From assembly GCA_000715855.1 (NCBI GenBank), contig KL571351.1, positions 11,222 to 16,389 of the forward strand: 5,168 nucleotides of DNA, written 5' to 3'. The notes under the pieces are model-generated. The model was not told where the DNA came from. It saw only the letters and a list, made by a program, of their open reading frames with translations, and did not search any database. Below, piece by piece: positions 5,147 to 5,168 of the stretch; within the stretch, counting starts at the first letter, position 1; each line of letters begins with the position of its first letter. The DNA comes from Actinoplanes liguriensis. Its GTDB lineage: Bacteria > Actinomycetota > Actinomycetes > Mycobacteriales > Micromonosporaceae. Both the position numbers and the translations under genes were made by a program.

Positions 5147-5168
5147 CTGTCTCTTATACACATCTCTG
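5147..5168. other. Sequencing adapter: Tn5 mosaic end (Nextera) at the contig end
   Basis: Bases 5147-5165 equal the reverse complement of the 19-bp Tn5 mosaic end (AGATGTGTATAAGAGACAG) used in tagmentation libraries. The final three bases CTG agree with the early Nextera adapter whose reverse complement continues CTGATGG; from memory, the later Illumina versions continue differently. The stretch is A/T-rich against GC-rich flanking sequence and cuts into cheB. It is untrimmed library sequence, not a transposon in the genome. Confidence 0.95.

Noticed and set aside
4556..5161. N-terminal extension of CheR giving a 483-residue protein starting MYKRQ
   Set aside because: The extension begins inside adapter sequence and is an out-of-frame reading of cheB; CheR motifs start at the ATG at 4555.
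5147..5165. Possible genomic Tn5-like transposon end
   Set aside because: It is the optimised 19-bp mosaic end used in libraries, sits exactly at the contig edge and has adapter bases after it; no transposase or target duplication is seen.

Overview
The window reads as part of the flagellar and chemotaxis locus of a high-GC actinobacterium. The genes are strongly G/C-biased at third codon positions, and long antisense shadow frames occur as expected at such composition. The protein set (FlgD, FlgE, CheB, CheR, CheY, CheX) belongs to a motile bacterium. A sigma-28/FliA-type promoter of the kind described for motile spore-forming actinomycetes such as Actinoplanes makes a Micromonosporaceae relative plausible. 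That taxonomic placement is inference. All real genes are on the minus strand, so transcription runs from high to low coordinates.

Upstream block (about 5146 down to 1981), in transcription order: cheB (methylesterase, 5' end missing), cheR (methyltransferase), a first cheY, a cheX-type phosphatase gene, a second cheY, and a 162-codon gene that looks like a divergent CheX/CheC-fold protein. The first four junctions are all 4-base ATGA stop/start overlaps and the fifth is a 7-base gap, so this is one tightly coupled operon. It combines receptor adaptation (CheR/CheB) with two receiver proteins, each followed by a known or suspected dephosphorylation factor.

Boundary (1829-1980): a perfect 11-bp hairpin followed on the minus strand by six T residues forms an intrinsic terminator for the che operon. 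Four bases after the T run begins a sigma-28-like promoter (TAAG, 15-base spacer, GCCGAACA) that should drive the next unit.

Downstream block (1828 down to 52): flgD (short hook-cap/scaffold protein) and flgE (hook protein), 52 bases apart and probably co-transcribed. Only 51 bases remain after flgE, with a GC-rich inverted repeat and no gene visible.

The last 22 bases (5147-5168) are not genomic. They match the 19-bp Tn5 mosaic end used in Nextera tagmentation libraries plus three adapter bases. The cheB truncation is therefore a sequencing/assembly edge, and the apparent ATG and GTG starts beyond 5146 are artefacts. I see no mobile element, CRISPR array, RNA gene or clearly new system. The most biologically interesting parts are the paired CheY/CheX-like arrangement, including the unassigned 162-aa protein, and the compact terminator-promoter switch between the chemotaxis and hook operons.
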